Assembly (NCBI RefSeq): GCF_024519155.1 | Contig: NZ_JANIFJ010000001.1 | Location: 434,001 to 498,000, forward strand | DNA from: Mangrovibrevibacter kandeliae | GTDB taxonomy: Bacteria > Pseudomonadota > Alphaproteobacteria > Rhizobiales > Rhizobiaceae | DNA: 64,000 nt | Direction of reading: 5' to 3' | In this document: positions 38,966 to 51,954 of the stretch, in pieces | Layout: the number at the start of each line of letters is the position of its first letter | Position numbering within the stretch: the stretch's first letter is position 1 | Position numbers and translations under genes: made by a program | The notes under the pieces: generated by a model | What the model saw: the letters and a program-made list of their open reading frames with translations, nothing else | Databases searched by the model: none | What the model was told of the DNA's origin: nothing

Positions 38966-39876
38966 GCGCGTGTCCTCGCCAACTGTGGCGCGCCGCTGAG
39001 CCGGGCATGGGCGGCGACGAGGACTTCCGAGGCGAGGTGGTCGGTCCGATGCAGGATGAAGCTCCAGCCGAGGCGCCGGCAGTGCTCGCCGAGATACTCC
39101 CGCCGCGCGGCGTAGAGGCGGCGATACTCGTCGGCGAGCGCTTCCGCGCGGCCGGCCGTCAGCTTGCCGCCGGTCTCCGGATCGCGGAACTCGGTCCGGC
39201 CGCTGTAGGGGAAGCTTTCCTCGGCGGGATCGGCGATCTGGATCAGGTGACCGCGGATGCCGCGCCGCCCGATGCGGTCTACCTTCTCCACGAGCTCCTC
39301 CACCGGATCGAGGAAATCGCTGACGATCACCACCTCGCTGAAGCGCTTCAGCCGGTCGTCCGGCGGAAAGCTGACCTCCGGGCGACGGGTGAGGAGGGCG
39401 GCGGCAATGCGCTCGGCGGCGTTGCGCGCCGAGACCGGCTCGATGACGCCGGGATACCCCACGCGCTCGCCCGAGCGCGACAGGAGCTCGGCCAGCGCGA
39501 GGACGATGACGAGGGCGCGCGAGTCCTTCGAGACCTGGGCATAGGACGAGCGGTAGAGCATCGACGGCGAGGGGTCGGCCCAGAGCCAGACCGTCTGCGC
39601 CGCCTCCCATTCCCGGTCACGCAGATAGATGCTGTCGTCGCGGGCCGAGCGCCGCCAGTCGATGCGGGCGACCTGCTCGCCGTCGACGAAGGGGCGGAAC
39701 TGCCAGAAGTTCTCGCCCGTGCCGCGGCGGCGCCGGCCATGCCATCCGGCGATCACCGTGGTGACGACGCGCCGCGCCTCGATCAGGAGATCGGGCATCA
39801 GCGCCGCGCGCTGGCGCGCGCGCACCAGCGCATCGGAGCTTGCGGTGAGTTCGACCGTCGAGCCGATCGGCGCCAT
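38962..39876 (-). CDS. DUF58 domain protein
   Basis: A 304-residue soluble DUF58/VWA-like protein. The DUF58 signature FRPFVDGEQVARIDWRRSAR lies at about residues 60-79, followed by WLWADPSPSM, the metal-site-like DxSxS remnant. DUF58 proteins nearly always accompany MoxR ATPases, as here, and may act as their substrate or adaptor. ATG 39876 is used; the open frame continuing upstream overlaps the MoxR gene. Confidence 0.87.
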   Translation of the reverse strand: MAPIGSTVELTASSDALVRARQRAALMPDLLIEARRVVTTVIAGWHGRRRRGTGENFWQFRPFVDGEQVARIDWRRSARDDSIYLRDREWEAAQTVWLWADPSPSMLYRSSYAQVSKDSRALVIVLALAELLSRSGERVGYPGVIEPVSARNAAERIAAALLTRRPEVSFPPDDRLKRFSEVVIVSDFLDPVEELVEKVDRIGRRGIRGHLIQIADPAEESFPYSGRTEFRDPETGGKLTAGRAEALADEYRRLYAARREYLGEHCRRLGWSFILHRTDHLASEVLVAAHARLSGAPQLARTRA

Positions 39877-39887
39877 GCGGCCGCCCC

Positions 39888-40898
<1,011 letters not shown>

Positions 40899-41092
40899 GA
40901 CTGTTCTCCGTCGAGAAACGTAGCTCACCCGATGAGGGAGCCGAGCGTGCATCCGGGCATGGTTAGCATCTGCGAGGTCAGCAACAAGTGGTCGATGCTG
41001 GCAAGCGCGCCTGCAACCACTATTTCGTGACTGCGAAGGCCGGCCAAAATAAGACCGAGCGGCCTTTCGATCCTTCGAGCGAGGCTTGCGCA

Positions 41093-41674
41093 ATGACGAC
41101 CCAACCCCTTGTGGGCGCCTCGAAATCGAGCCTCGACCAGCTTGCGGCCCAGCTCGGCGGTGGATCGCTCGCCGCCCGGCCGGTGGAGCGCTGGAACCCG
41201 TCGTCCTGCGGTGCGATCGACATCCGCATCGAGGCCGACGGGCGGTGGCTGCACGAGGGACGTCCGATCTATCGCGCGCCGCTGGTGCGGCTCTTCGCCT
41301 CGATCCTGCGCAAGGATGCGGATGGCGAAACCTATCTCGTCACGCCCGTCGAAAAGCTGCGGATCGAGGTCGTCGATGCGCCGTTCGTCGCGGTCGACAT
41401 GCAGGTGCGCGGCAGCGGCGATGACGCCACCCTCGCGTTCGCTACAAGCCTCGGCGAGGTCGTGGCGGCCGATGCAGACCACCCCCTGCGGTTCGTGCTG
41501 GACCCCGCAAATGGAGGCCTCAAGCCGTACGTCACCGTGCGCGGCCGGCTGGAGGCGCGGCTGTCGCGCGGCTTGACCTTCGAGCTCGCGGACCGCATCG
41601 AGGCGGACGGCGAGGACTGGGTGATCCGCTCTGGCGGTGCGCGCTTCGTCCTGCCTCCCGAAGCAATCGGCTGA
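41093..41674 (+). CDS. DUF1285 family protein
   Basis: A 193-residue protein matching DUF1285, a two-domain beta-rich family conserved in alphaproteobacteria. The stretch CGAIDIRIEADGRWLHEGRPI (split around the DIRI and GRPI core) and LRKDADGETYLVTPVEKLRI are characteristic. Function is unknown; the gene always seems to precede a Nudix CoA pyrophosphatase and the CCA-adding enzyme, as here (12 bases to the next gene). ATG 41093 is used. Confidence 0.85.
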   Translation: MTTQPLVGASKSSLDQLAAQLGGGSLAARPVERWNPSSCGAIDIRIEADGRWLHEGRPIYRAPLVRLFASILRKDADGETYLVTPVEKLRIEVVDAPFVAVDMQVRGSGDDATLAFATSLGEVVAADADHPLRFVLDPANGGLKPYVTVRGRLEARLSRGLTFELADRIEADGEDWVIRSGGARFVLPPEAIG

Positions 41675-41686
41675 CATAGAAGCGTC

Positions 41687-42316
41687 ATGACCCTTGATCT
41701 CAGCGGCTTCACCGCCGCCGACTTCCGCCGCCGCGTGGCGCTGCGGGGCGCCACGGACCTCGAGGTCGAGATCGGCGATCACCTCCTCAATCCCGACATG
41801 GACGCGCTCATCGACCGTGCCGGCGCCCGGGAGGCTGCGGTGCTGGTGCCCGTCGTCGACCGGCCGGAGGGGGCGAGCGTGCTTCTGACCACACGCACGG
41901 CGACCTTGCGCAAGCATTCCGGCCAGATCGCCTTTCCCGGCGGCTCGATCGATCCCGACGACGTTTCACCGGAGGCGGCTGCCCTGCGCGAAAGCTTCGA
42001 AGAGATCGCGCTGCCTGCCGAGCATGTCGAGACGGTCGGTCGGTTGCCGCGCTATCTCACCACGACCGGCTTTCGCATCACGCCGATCCTGGCGGTCGTC
42101 ACGCCGGGCTTCACCCTCATTCCAAACCCGGACGAGGTGGCCGACAGCTTCGAGGTGCCGCTGGGCTTCCTGATGAATCCGGCGAACCACCGGTGCGAGA
42201 GCCGCATCTTCAAGGGACGCGAGCGCTTCTTCTATACGATGCCCTACGAGACACGCATGATCTGGGGCATCACCGCCGGCATCATTCGCACGCTTTACGA
42301 AAGGCTTTACCGATGA
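41687..42316 (+). CDS. CoA pyrophosphatase-type Nudix hydrolase
   Basis: A 209-residue Nudix enzyme of the NudL/CoAse type. The box runs PGGSIDPDDVSPEAAALRE and then SFEEIAL, with the glycine near its end replaced by alanine. The upstream LRKHSGQIAFPGG matches the UPF0035/CoA signature, supporting hydrolysis of coenzyme A and derivatives. ATG 41687 is 12 bases after the DUF1285 stop, and the stop overlaps the CCA gene start (ATGA). Confidence 0.88.
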   Translation: MTLDLSGFTAADFRRRVALRGATDLEVEIGDHLLNPDMDALIDRAGAREAAVLVPVVDRPEGASVLLTTRTATLRKHSGQIAFPGGSIDPDDVSPEAAALRESFEEIALPAEHVETVGRLPRYLTTTGFRITPILAVVTPGFTLIPNPDEVADSFEVPLGFLMNPANHRCESRIFKGRERFFYTMPYETRMIWGITAGIIRTLYERLYR

Positions 42317-43551
42317 CGGTGCGCATCACCGCCGACTGGATCGCCGATCCGCAGCTGCAGCACCTGCTGGCCGTGCTGAACGCCGACGGCGAGACGGCAC
42401 GCATCGTCGGCGGCGCGGTGCGCAACGGCCTGATGGACCGGGCGGTGAGCGACATCGACGTCGCGACCACCGCCGTGCCGGAGACGGTGATCGAGCGGGT
42501 CACGCAGGCCGGAATGAAGCCGGTGCCGACCGGGATCGCGCACGGCACCGTCACCGTCGTCGCCAGAGGCCGGCCGTTCGAGGTGACGACGCTGCGCCGC
42601 GATGTGGAGACCGACGGGCGGCACGCCCGGGTCGTCTTCGGCCGGGACTGGCAGGCGGACGCCGAGCGGCGGGACTTCACCATCAACGCGCTCTATGCCG
42701 AGGCGGACGGGACGGTGATCGACCTCGTCGGAGGCCTTGCCGACGTCGAGGCGCGCGCGGTCCGCTTCATCGGCGATGCCGAGACGCGCATCCGCGAGGA
42801 TTATCTGCGGGTGCTGCGCTTCTTCCGCTTCTTCGCCTGGTACGGCACAGGCCGGCCGGATGCGGCGGGACTGCGGGCCGCGACGCGCCTGAAGGACGGA
42901 CTGGCGCAGCTTTCGGTCGAGCGCGTCTGGGCCGAGCTGCGCAAGCTCCTCGGTGCGCCCGACCCGTCCCGGGCGCTCCTCTGGATGCGTCAGACCGGTG
43001 TGCTCACGGCGGTGCTGCCGGAGAGCGAGCGCTGGGGGATCGATGCGATCCACGGCTTGACCGCGGCCGAAGGGCTGCACGGCTGGCCGGCGGACCCGAT
43101 GCTGCGGCTGATGGCGATCGTGCCGCCGGACGCGGCGCGCATGGACGAGTTGGCGCGCCGGCTGAAGCTCTCGAACGGCGAGCGCGAGCGGCTGCTCGCC
43201 TGGGCGACGGCGGAGATGCCGGGTCTGGGCGAGAGCGACCTCGGCCTGCGTTCGCGCCTCTACTTCGGTGAGCCGCAGGGGCTCGTCGACCGGCTGCGGC
43301 TCGGCTTCGCTGCCGCGGCGGCGAAAGACCCGTCGGATGCGGAAGCGCTTGGAACGGTGGCGGCTCTGCGGCGCCAGCTGACGGTCGCCGAGCGGTTCGA
43401 GCCACCGGCCTTTCCGCTGTCCGGGCGCGATCTCATCGCAGCGGGCGCACAGCCGGGGCCCGAGCTTGGCAACACCCTCGCGAGGCTCGAGCGAGCGTGG
43501 GTCGACAGCGGCTTCGTCCTCTCGAAGGAGAGATTGCTCGAAAAGCTTTGA
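42313..43551 (+). CDS. cca: CCA tRNA nucleotidyltransferase
   Basis: This enzyme adds or repairs the 3' CCA end of tRNAs. The 412-residue class II enzyme has the G-G motif IVGGAVRNGLMDR (residues about 33-45), catalytic SDIDVAT (48-54), the RRDFTINAL stretch and the RRD-type RFIGD/EDYLRVLRFFRF segments that bind nucleotides. The ATG overlaps the preceding Nudix gene stop. Third gene of the DUF1285-Nudix-CCA cluster seen across Hyphomicrobiales. Confidence 0.93.
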   Translation: MTVRITADWIADPQLQHLLAVLNADGETARIVGGAVRNGLMDRAVSDIDVATTAVPETVIERVTQAGMKPVPTGIAHGTVTVVARGRPFEVTTLRRDVETDGRHARVVFGRDWQADAERRDFTINALYAEADGTVIDLVGGLADVEARAVRFIGDAETRIREDYLRVLRFFRFFAWYGTGRPDAAGLRAATRLKDGLAQLSVERVWAELRKLLGAPDPSRALLWMRQTGVLTAVLPESERWGIDAIHGLTAAEGLHGWPADPMLRLMAIVPPDAARMDELARRLKLSNGERERLLAWATAEMPGLGESDLGLRSRLYFGEPQGLVDRLRLGFAAAAAKDPSDAEALGTVAALRRQLTVAERFEPPAFPLSGRDLIAAGAQPGPELGNTLARLERAWVDSGFVLSKERLLEKL

Positions 43552-43616
43552 GAGACGCGTGTGCCGGCAAACGCGCGCAGACGAGGAGGTTCGATGCGAA
43601 GGCGCGTTCGGCCAAC

Positions 43617-43641
43617 AAAAAAGCGGGCCGCTGGGGCCCGC
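43617..43641 (-). terminator. Intrinsic terminator of the DUF1059 gene
   Basis: On the minus strand, GCGGGCC and GGCCCGC (43635-43641 with 43623-43629) form a seven-pair stem with a five-base loop followed by six Us (43622-43617). It is 25 bases past the DUF1059 stop and also between two convergent genes. Confidence 0.85.
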
Positions 43642-43666
43642 CTCGTTCGCGCCGCACCGACAATGA

Positions 43667-43855
43667 TCAGTGCGAAGTCGCGTTGGTGGTTTCGGTGGTC
43701 TTGGACCTGAACGAGTCCATCATCGACGGCGTGATTCTCTCCACGCCGAACTGCCGAGCCTGCGCCACCGCGCGGCGGATGACCTCCGCCTGGCTCTCCG
43801 CCCGGATCACACGCTGGCACCCGGGAATGACCGTCGCACAATCGAGTTCGTACAT
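43667..43855 (-). CDS. DUF1059 small protein
   Basis: A 62-residue protein matching DUF1059 (MYELDCATVIPGCQRVIRAE, then EVIRRAVAQARQFG). The family consists of small proteins with two conserved cysteines (here C6 and C13) of unknown function. ATG 43855 has GGGAGG ahead of it, and a textbook terminator follows, so it is expressed on its own. The C-terminal SFRSKTTETTNATSH is variable. Confidence 0.83.
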   Translation of the reverse strand: MYELDCATVIPGCQRVIRAESQAEVIRRAVAQARQFGVERITPSMMDSFRSKTTETTNATSH

Positions 43856-44040
43856 GACCCTTTGCCTCCCAATGGGTTCTTCACGAGCAGCCTACTTCAA
43901 CCCATACGAAAGTCCAATGTTCCGATTCCCGGATAACGCGTTCGTGAGCTGTTAACAACCGTCGGCCGAGCATCGGTTCTTTAGCGGGTTCAGGCGAACC
44001 GCCTCGGGCAATCGCAGACGCAGGCGGTCCCTCAGTGCCT

Positions 44041-44943
44041 TCAGGGCCAGCGAACCAGCGGCGGCATCGAGGAGAGGATCGAGGCGACGTTGCCGCCGGT
44101 CTTCAGCCCGAACAGCGTGCCGCGGTCATAGAGGAGATTGTACTCGACGTAGCGGCCGCGTCGCACGAGCTGCTCCTCACGGTCCTCGTCCGTCCACGGC
44201 GTCGCGGCGTTCTGTTTCACGAGGTGCGGGTAGACCACGAGGAACGCCTTGCCGACGTCCTGGGTGAAGGCGAAGTCGGTCTCCCAGCCGCCGGCCTCGT
44301 CGGCCGAGTGCAGCCAGTCGTAGAAGATGCCGCCGACGCCGCGTGCCTCGCCGCGATGCGGCAGGTAGAAGTACTCGTCGCACCAAGCCTTGAACTTGTC
44401 GTGGTCGGCGACGCCGGCGTGGCGGTCGCACACGAACTTCAGCGCGCGGTGGAAGGCGAGGGTGTCCTGGTCGTCGGCCCCGCGGCGGCGCTCGAGCATC
44501 GGCGTCAGGTCGGCACCGCCGCCGAACCACTGGCGCGAGGTCACCACCATGCGGGTGTTCATGTGCACGGCCGGAACATGCGGGTTCAGCGTGTGGGCGA
44601 TCAGCGAGATGCCCGAGGCCCAGAAGCTCGGATCCTCCTCCGCGCCGGGGATCTGCTTGCGGAACTCCGGAGAGAACTCGCCGTGCACGGTGGAGGTGTG
44701 GACGCCGACCTTCTCGAACACGCGGCCGTGCATCATCGACATCACACCGCCTCCACCGGCCTCGCGCGTCCAGGTCTCGCGCACGAAGCGACCGGCGGAC
44801 GCGTCAGGATCGCCATAGGCGTCCTCGAGATCCTCGAAGCTCTTGCAGATGCGGTCGCGCAGCGCCTCGAACCAGAGCCGCGCCGTCTCCTTCTTGGTCC
44901 CGATATCCGCGGGAAGGCCTTCGGGTAACTCGGGACGCTGCAT
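44041..44943 (-). CDS. hemF: Oxygen-dependent coproporphyrinogen III oxidase
   Basis: HemF converts coproporphyrinogen III to protoporphyrinogen IX in heme synthesis, using O2. The 300-residue product carries the family stretches [38 protein letters not shown] and [18 protein letters not shown] 44943 is chosen over GTG 44958. It stands alone, divergent from a small gene, with no other heme gene nearby. Confidence 0.95.
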   Translation of the reverse strand: MQRPELPEGLPADIGTKKETARLWFEALRDRICKSFEDLEDAYGDPDASAGRFVRETWTREAGGGGVMSMMHGRVFEKVGVHTSTVHGEFSPEFRKQIPGAEEDPSFWASGISLIAHTLNPHVPAVHMNTRMVVTSRQWFGGGADLTPMLERRRGADDQDTLAFHRALKFVCDRHAGVADHDKFKAWCDEYFYLPHRGEARGVGGIFYDWLHSADEAGGWETDFAFTQDVGKAFLVVYPHLVKQNAATPWTDEDREEQLVRRGRYVEYNLLYDRGTLFGLKTGGNVASILSSMPPLVRWP

Positions 44944-45110
44944 GGGGTACTCTCTCACTCGTATCGGCAGGGGCTTTGAAGGGCGCCGTCCTGCGACGGT
45001 TTACCAGCCGTCCGCCGATGACGACAGGCCATGACCGTAACCCGGATTCGCAAATGCGAGGCCAGAACGCTATCTAAGACCGCCATGTTGGAGTTCGACC
45101 GGGGTTGCCG

Positions 45111-45365
45111 ATGACCCGCTTTCCCGCCCCACCGCTCGAAGGGCTCCGCCGCCGGCTGAAGGACGGCCGGGAGGGCCGCCTCGCCGGGCGCGACAGCTTC
45201 GTGCGCGAGACCTTCACGCTGCCGCGCGAGGCGGCGCGTGTGAAGGCGCGCGAGTGGTTCGAGCGCTATCCGAAGGCGGCGTACTGGACCTCGGTGGAGA
45301 GCTGGCGGGTGATCGAGGGCGACGCGGTCGAGTTCACGATGCGCCGCCTGCCGAGCGCCGACTGA
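45111..45365 (+). CDS. Small conserved-looking hypothetical protein
   Basis: An 84-residue protein, basic and rich in arginine at the N-terminus (LRRRLKDGREGRLAGRDSF), with an aromatic core AREWFERYPKAAYWTSVESW. I do not recognise its family. Codon use is like its neighbours and the frame is clean. ATG 45111 is preferred over TTG 45105. No membrane or signal segment is seen. Confidence 0.65.
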   Translation: MTRFPAPPLEGLRRRLKDGREGRLAGRDSFVRETFTLPREAARVKAREWFERYPKAAYWTSVESWRVIEGDAVEFTMRRLPSAD

Positions 45366-45473
45366 GAGGCTCGCGCCAGCGGCCTTTCCGTGTCGCGACG
45401 CGTTGTGCGCATGCGAACGTGGAACCGGCGCCCACCGGCGTGCTTAGCCTCCTGAACGCTCAGGAGCCGATCC

Positions 45474-46547
45474 ATGTCCCTGCCACCTCCCATCCCCTTT
45501 TCCCCTGACGTCGAGCAGCATCGGCCCGACGAGGCGGTAACGATCCAGCAGTTGAACGAGGCGTTCGACACGATCCTCGAGACGACCGCGCAGGACTACG
45601 GTCATGCGGTGCGGGCGGTGCATGCCAAGGCGCATGGCGTCCTGCAGGGCGTGATGACGGTGAAGGAGGGGCTGCCGAGCGAACTGGCGCAGGGCCTGTT
45701 CGCGGCGCCGGGCGAATACCGGGTGGACCTGCGGCTTTCGACCAATGCCGGCGATATCCTGCCGGATGCGATCTCGTTGCCGCGCGGCCTGGCGCTGAAG
45801 GTCGAGGGCGTGCCGGGGGAGCGGCTGATGGGCGCCGAGGGCACGAGCCAGGACTTCGTCATGGTCAACGGCACCGTGTTCCAGGCCAAGACCGCAGAGC
45901 AGTTCCTCGGCAATCTGAAACTGCTGGCGAAGACCACGGACCGGCTCGAAGGCACCAAGACGGTGATGTCGGGGGTGCTGCGCGGCGTCTCCTCCGCGCT
46001 GAAGACGGTTGGCATCGAAAGTCCGGCCTTGAACGCCCTTGGTGGTGCGCCGAACGTCGATCCGCTCGGCGAGACCTATTACAGCGTGACACCGTTCCGC
46101 TACGGCGACTTCATCGCGAAGTTCAGCCTCAGGCCGGCGTCACCCGATCTGACCGCGCGCGGCGGCCACGTGATCGACGCCAGCGGCCGGCCGGACGCCA
46201 TCCGGGAGACGGTGCAGGCCGAGATGGCGAAGGCGACGGCCGTCTGGGAGTTCCGGGTCCAGCTCTGCCGCGACCTCGACAAGCAGCCGGTCGAGGATCC
46301 GACGGTGGAGTGGTCGGAGGACGAGGCGCCGTTTGCGACGGTCGCGACGATCACGGTGGAGCCGCAGGACAGCTGGGATGCCGAGCGCGTTAAGGCGGTG
46401 GACGAGGCGATGCGCTTCTCGGTCTGGACCGGCCTTGCCGCGCACCAGCCGCTCGGCAACATCAACCGTGCCCGACGCGCGCCCTACCAGCATTCGGCGG
46501 GATTTCGGCAGCGCTTCAACGGCTGCCCGATCCACGAGCCGACGTGA
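45474..46547 (+). CDS. Catalase-family protein
   Basis: A 357-residue heme-dependent catalase-like (SrpA-type) protein, much shorter than true catalases. AVRAVHAKAHGVLQGVM has the distal histidine, VNGTVFQAKT the asparagine region and RRAPYQHSAGFRQR the proximal tyrosine, in the order of the catalase beta-barrel core. Members are cytosolic or periplasmic peroxide- or lipid-peroxide-acting heme enzymes; activity here is inferred. No signal peptide is visible. It converges with trmL. Confidence 0.85.
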   Translation: MSLPPPIPFSPDVEQHRPDEAVTIQQLNEAFDTILETTAQDYGHAVRAVHAKAHGVLQGVMTVKEGLPSELAQGLFAAPGEYRVDLRLSTNAGDILPDAISLPRGLALKVEGVPGERLMGAEGTSQDFVMVNGTVFQAKTAEQFLGNLKLLAKTTDRLEGTKTVMSGVLRGVSSALKTVGIESPALNALGGAPNVDPLGETYYSVTPFRYGDFIAKFSLRPASPDLTARGGHVIDASGRPDAIRETVQAEMAKATAVWEFRVQLCRDLDKQPVEDPTVEWSEDEAPFATVATITVEPQDSWDAERVKAVDEAMRFSVWTGLAAHQPLGNINRARRAPYQHSAGFRQRFNGCPIHEPT

Positions 46548-46563
46548 TTGCGGCGCTCGACGT

Positions 46564-47037
46564 TCAACGGCTTGTCGCGGGATGTCCGTTCACCTGCCGG
46601 ATCGCCTCGCCGGCCGCCATGCCGGCAGAGACGGCGAGGTTGAGCGAGCGTGCGCCCTCGATCATGCCAATTCGCACGCGCGCATCCGCTGTCGCGTGGA
46701 CGTGCTCCGGCACACCGGCGCTCTCGCGGCCGAACAGGAGCACGTCGTCGTCGCGATAGGCGAACGCGGTGTAGCCGGTCGTCGCCTGCGTGGTGAAGAG
46801 GACGAGGCGGCGCGTCTCGGCCTCCCGCCAGGCGAGGAAGGCCGTCCAGCTGACGTGCCGTACCAGGCGTGCCGTTTCGAGATAGTCCATGCCGGCGCGC
46901 TTCAGCGCCCGGTCGGAGATGTCGAAGCCGGCTGGTTCGATGACGTGGACGTCAAGGCCGAGGCAGGCGCCGAGGCGCAGGATCGTGCCGGTGTTGCCGG
47001 CGATGTCCGGCTGGTAGAGGGCGATGGCGAGCGACAT
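46564..47037 (-). CDS. trmL: tRNA (cytidine(34)-2'-O)-methyltransferase
   Basis: TrmL methylates the 2'-O of the wobble base in two leucine tRNAs. The 157-residue SPOUT (trefoil knot) protein has ALYQPDIAGNTGTILRLGA, LLFGRESAGVP and IGMIEGARSLNLAVSAGM. ATG 47037 gives the standard N-terminus MSLAIALYQPDI; a longer frame upstream is discounted. It is divergent from the ABC exporter pair. Confidence 0.92.
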   Translation of the reverse strand: MSLAIALYQPDIAGNTGTILRLGACLGLDVHVIEPAGFDISDRALKRAGMDYLETARLVRHVSWTAFLAWREAETRRLVLFTTQATTGYTAFAYRDDDVLLFGRESAGVPEHVHATADARVRIGMIEGARSLNLAVSAGMAAGEAIRQVNGHPATSR

Positions 47038-47209
47038 GTGACCGCCATCGCATGCCGGCGGGCGGGATCCAAGTCCGGGGGCGCTGGCGGCAAAGCCAGG
47101 CGGGCCCCTGACTCCGGTCGGCGCCCTCCCTATATGCGGCTCTCGACTGGGAATGAGCGGGCTCGCGTGGTGCCTCGTCCGACCCATACCTGCTAGTGCC
47201 TGAGCCGCC

Positions 47210-49066
47210 ATGTTCGCCTTCTTCGAGAGGCTGGTCGACCCGTTCCCCAAGGAGCGGCCCGGCCGCCCGCCTGCCACCTTCTTCGCCTTCGTCTGGCACT
47301 ATGCCCGGCCGATGTGGCGCATGCTGGCGCTGCTCGCGCTGACCACGGCGCTGATTTCGGTGATCGAGGTGTCGCTGTTCGGCTTCCTCGGCCGGATCGT
47401 CGACTGGCTCGCGGCGACGCCGCGCGAGACGCTCCTCGCCGACAAGGGATGGATGCTCGCGGGGCTCGCCGCGGTGATCCTCATCCTCCTGCCGGGTACC
47501 GTGCTGATCCAGGGCTTCAACCAGTTCCAGGCGCTCGCCGGCAACTTCCCGATGCAGGTGCGCTGGCGGATGCACAACTGGATGCTCGGCCAGTCGCTCG
47601 GCTTCTTCCAGGACGAGTTCGCGGGGCGCATCGCCACCAAGCTGATGCAGACGGCGCTCGCGCTGCGCGAGGGCCTTTTGAAGTGCATCGAGGTGATGCT
47701 CTACGTCGCGGTCTACTTCACCGGCGTGGTGGTGATGGTGGCGGCCGCGGACTGGGTGCTGGCGCTGCCCTTCATCGGCTGGCTGGCGCTCTACGTCGTG
47801 ATGCTGCGCTGGTTCCTGCCGCGGCTCGGCCGGGTCGGCGGCGAGCAGGCCAACGCCCGTTCGGTGATGACCGGGCGCATCGTCGACGCCTATGCCAACA
47901 TCGCAACGGTGAAGCTCTTCGCGCACACGCAGCGCGAGGCGGAGCATGCGCGCACGTCGATGACCGAGTTCCTTGGCACCGTGCACAAGCAGATGCGCTA
48001 TGTCAGCGGCTTCTACCTCTGCCTCTACCTCCTCAACTCGCTGTTGCTCTTCTCCGTCGCCGCCCTCGGCATCGGCCTGTGGGTATCGAATGCCGCAACG
48101 ATCGGCGCGGTCGCGGCCTCGGTCGCGCTCGTCCTGCGCCTGCACGGCATGTCGCAGTGGGTGATGTGGGAGGTTGCGGCGCTGTTTGAGAACATCGGCA
48201 CGGTGCAGGACGGGATGGGCACCTTCGCCAAGACCGTCGCCGTCACCGACCCGGCCGATGCGCGCGAACTCGTCGTGCAGGAGGGCGGCATCCGCTTCGA
48301 ACGCGTGACCTTCGCCTACGGTCGCAAGGGCCGGGTGCTGCGCGACTTTTCGCTCGACATCAAGCCGGGCGAGAAGGTCGGGCTCGTCGGTCGCTCTGGT
48401 GCCGGCAAGTCGACGCTGCTCAACCTCCTCCTGCGCTTCTACGACGTCGAAGGCGGGCGTATCCGGATCGACGGCCAGGACATCGCGGCGGTGACGCAGG
48501 ACTCGCTGCGCCGGCAGATCGGCGTCGTCACGCAGGACACCTCGCTCTTGCATCGCTCGATCCGCGAGAACGTGCTCTACGGCCGGCCCGATGCGAACGA
48601 AGCCGACGTGCGGCGCGCGCTCGAGCGGGCGCAGGCGGCCGACTTCATCGACGCGCTCAGCGACATCGACGGGCGGCAGGGGCTCGATGCCGAGGTCGGC
48701 GAGCGCGGCGTCAAGCTGTCGGGGGGGCAGCGCCAGCGGATCGCCATTTCCCGGGTGATGCTGAAGGATGCACCGATCCTGCTTCTCGACGAGGCGACCT
48801 CGGCGCTGGATTCCGAGGTCGAGGCAGCGATCGCGCAGAACCTCTACGCCCTGATGGAGGGCAAGACGGTGATCGCCGTCGCGCACCGGCTGTCGACCAT
48901 TGCCGCGCTCGACCGGCTGGTGGTGCTGGACGAAGGCCGGATCGTGGAGGAGGGCAGCCATGCCGAGCTGATCGCGGCTGGCGGGCTCTATGCCCAGCTC
49001 TGGGCGCGGCAGGCCGGCGGCTTCATCGACGCCAGCGAAGACGGCGCGCTGGAGGCGGCGCAGTGA
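47210..49066 (+). CDS. ABC exporter half-transporter (first of tandem pair)
   Basis: A 618-residue half transporter with an N-terminal six-helix domain (about residues 25-310) and a C-terminal ATPase domain. Walker A GRSGAGKST, signature LSGGQRQR, Walker B ILLLDEATSALDSE and switch histidine AHRLSTIA are intact. It is followed 112 bases later by a close paralogue, so the two may form a heterodimer exporting lipids or drugs. The substrate is unknown. Confidence 0.88.
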   Translation: MFAFFERLVDPFPKERPGRPPATFFAFVWHYARPMWRMLALLALTTALISVIEVSLFGFLGRIVDWLAATPRETLLADKGWMLAGLAAVILILLPGTVLIQGFNQFQALAGNFPMQVRWRMHNWMLGQSLGFFQDEFAGRIATKLMQTALALREGLLKCIEVMLYVAVYFTGVVVMVAAADWVLALPFIGWLALYVVMLRWFLPRLGRVGGEQANARSVMTGRIVDAYANIATVKLFAHTQREAEHARTSMTEFLGTVHKQMRYVSGFYLCLYLLNSLLLFSVAALGIGLWVSNAATIGAVAASVALVLRLHGMSQWVMWEVAALFENIGTVQDGMGTFAKTVAVTDPADARELVVQEGGIRFERVTFAYGRKGRVLRDFSLDIKPGEKVGLVGRSGAGKSTLLNLLLRFYDVEGGRIRIDGQDIAAVTQDSLRRQIGVVTQDTSLLHRSIRENVLYGRPDANEADVRRALERAQAADFIDALSDIDGRQGLDAEVGERGVKLSGGQRQRIAISRVMLKDAPILLLDEATSALDSEVEAAIAQNLYALMEGKTVIAVAHRLSTIAALDRLVVLDEGRIVEEGSHAELIAAGGLYAQLWARQAGGFIDASEDGALEAAQ

Positions 49067-49178
49067 ACCGGGTCGGCCTGTCGTCCCGCGCATCCGCTGC
49101 CAGATCGTCTTCCAAACGAAGCGGATGCGGCTCGACCGGCTTCGGAAGCATCGCATTCCGCCGGCGAACGGTGCGGCG

Positions 49179-51080
<1,902 letters not shown>

Positions 51081-51371
51081 TTTTGATTCGTTCCAGAGCT
51101 TCCGGGAAAGCCGAACGCTTTCAATGAGGGGCGGTCGCAGAAGGCTGAAACCCGAGCGATCCTCGGCCCTGCGCCACCGCAGTGCCACAGTTCGAGCGGC
51201 ATCTTGCCCCGATTCCCTTGCATCGGCTGGACAACAAGGTCTCGCACGCCTAAGAAATCGCGCCGATGAGGAGCCGTGCGCCCGGCGATGCGCCAGCATC
51301 GCCACGCTTCGGCGGGTGGAGGACGACGCGCAGCGCCGCGTCCGATCCAGATGGGGAAGGAGCGCCATTCC

Positions 51372-51932
51372 GTGAGCGTCAACGAGACCGCAGAGCCGAC
51401 CCGCCGGGACTTCCTCTACATTGCCACCGGGGCGGTCGGAGCGGTCGGCGCCGTTTCGGCGCTCTGGCCGTTCATCGACCAGATGAACCCGGACGCCGCG
51501 ACGCTGGCGCTCGCCTCCATCGACGTCGACGTCAGCCAGGTGGCGGAGGGTCAGTCGATCACCGCCAAGTGGCGCGGCAAGCCGGTCTTCATCCGCCAGC
51601 GCACGGACGAGGAGGTGCAGTCGGCCAAGGAGGTCAAGCTCGACGAGCTGAAGGACCCGGTCGCACGCAACGCCAATCTGCCGAGCGACGCCCCGGCGAC
51701 CGACGAGAACCGCTCGGCGCCCGGCAAGGAAAAGTGGCTCGTGATGGTGGGCGTCTGCACCCATCTCGGCTGCATCCCGCTCGGCGAGTCCGGCGACTTC
51801 GGCGGCTGGTTCTGCCCGTGCCACGGCTCGGAATACGATACGGCCGGCCGCATCCGGCAGGGCCCGGCGCCCGAGAACATGGCCGTTCCGGCCTTCGAAT
51901 TCACCTCCGACACGACCGTGCGCATCGGCTGA
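51372..51932 (+). CDS. petA: Rieske iron-sulfur subunit of cytochrome bc1
   Basis: The Rieske subunit carries electrons from quinol to cytochrome c1 at the periplasmic face. The 186-residue product has a twin-arginine/anchor start ([18 protein letters not shown]) and the cluster ligands in CTHLGC and CPCHGS. The start is taken as GTG 51372 because AAGGAG lies nine bases upstream; ATG 51351 is in frame. It is the first gene of petABC, preceded by about 290 bases. Confidence 0.94.
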   Translation: MSVNETAEPTRRDFLYIATGAVGAVGAVSALWPFIDQMNPDAATLALASIDVDVSQVAEGQSITAKWRGKPVFIRQRTDEEVQSAKEVKLDELKDPVARNANLPSDAPATDENRSAPGKEKWLVMVGVCTHLGCIPLGESGDFGGWFCPCHGSEYDTAGRIRQGPAPENMAVPAFEFTSDTTVRIG

Positions 51933-51954
51933 CGACAGGGAGACTCTCAGAACA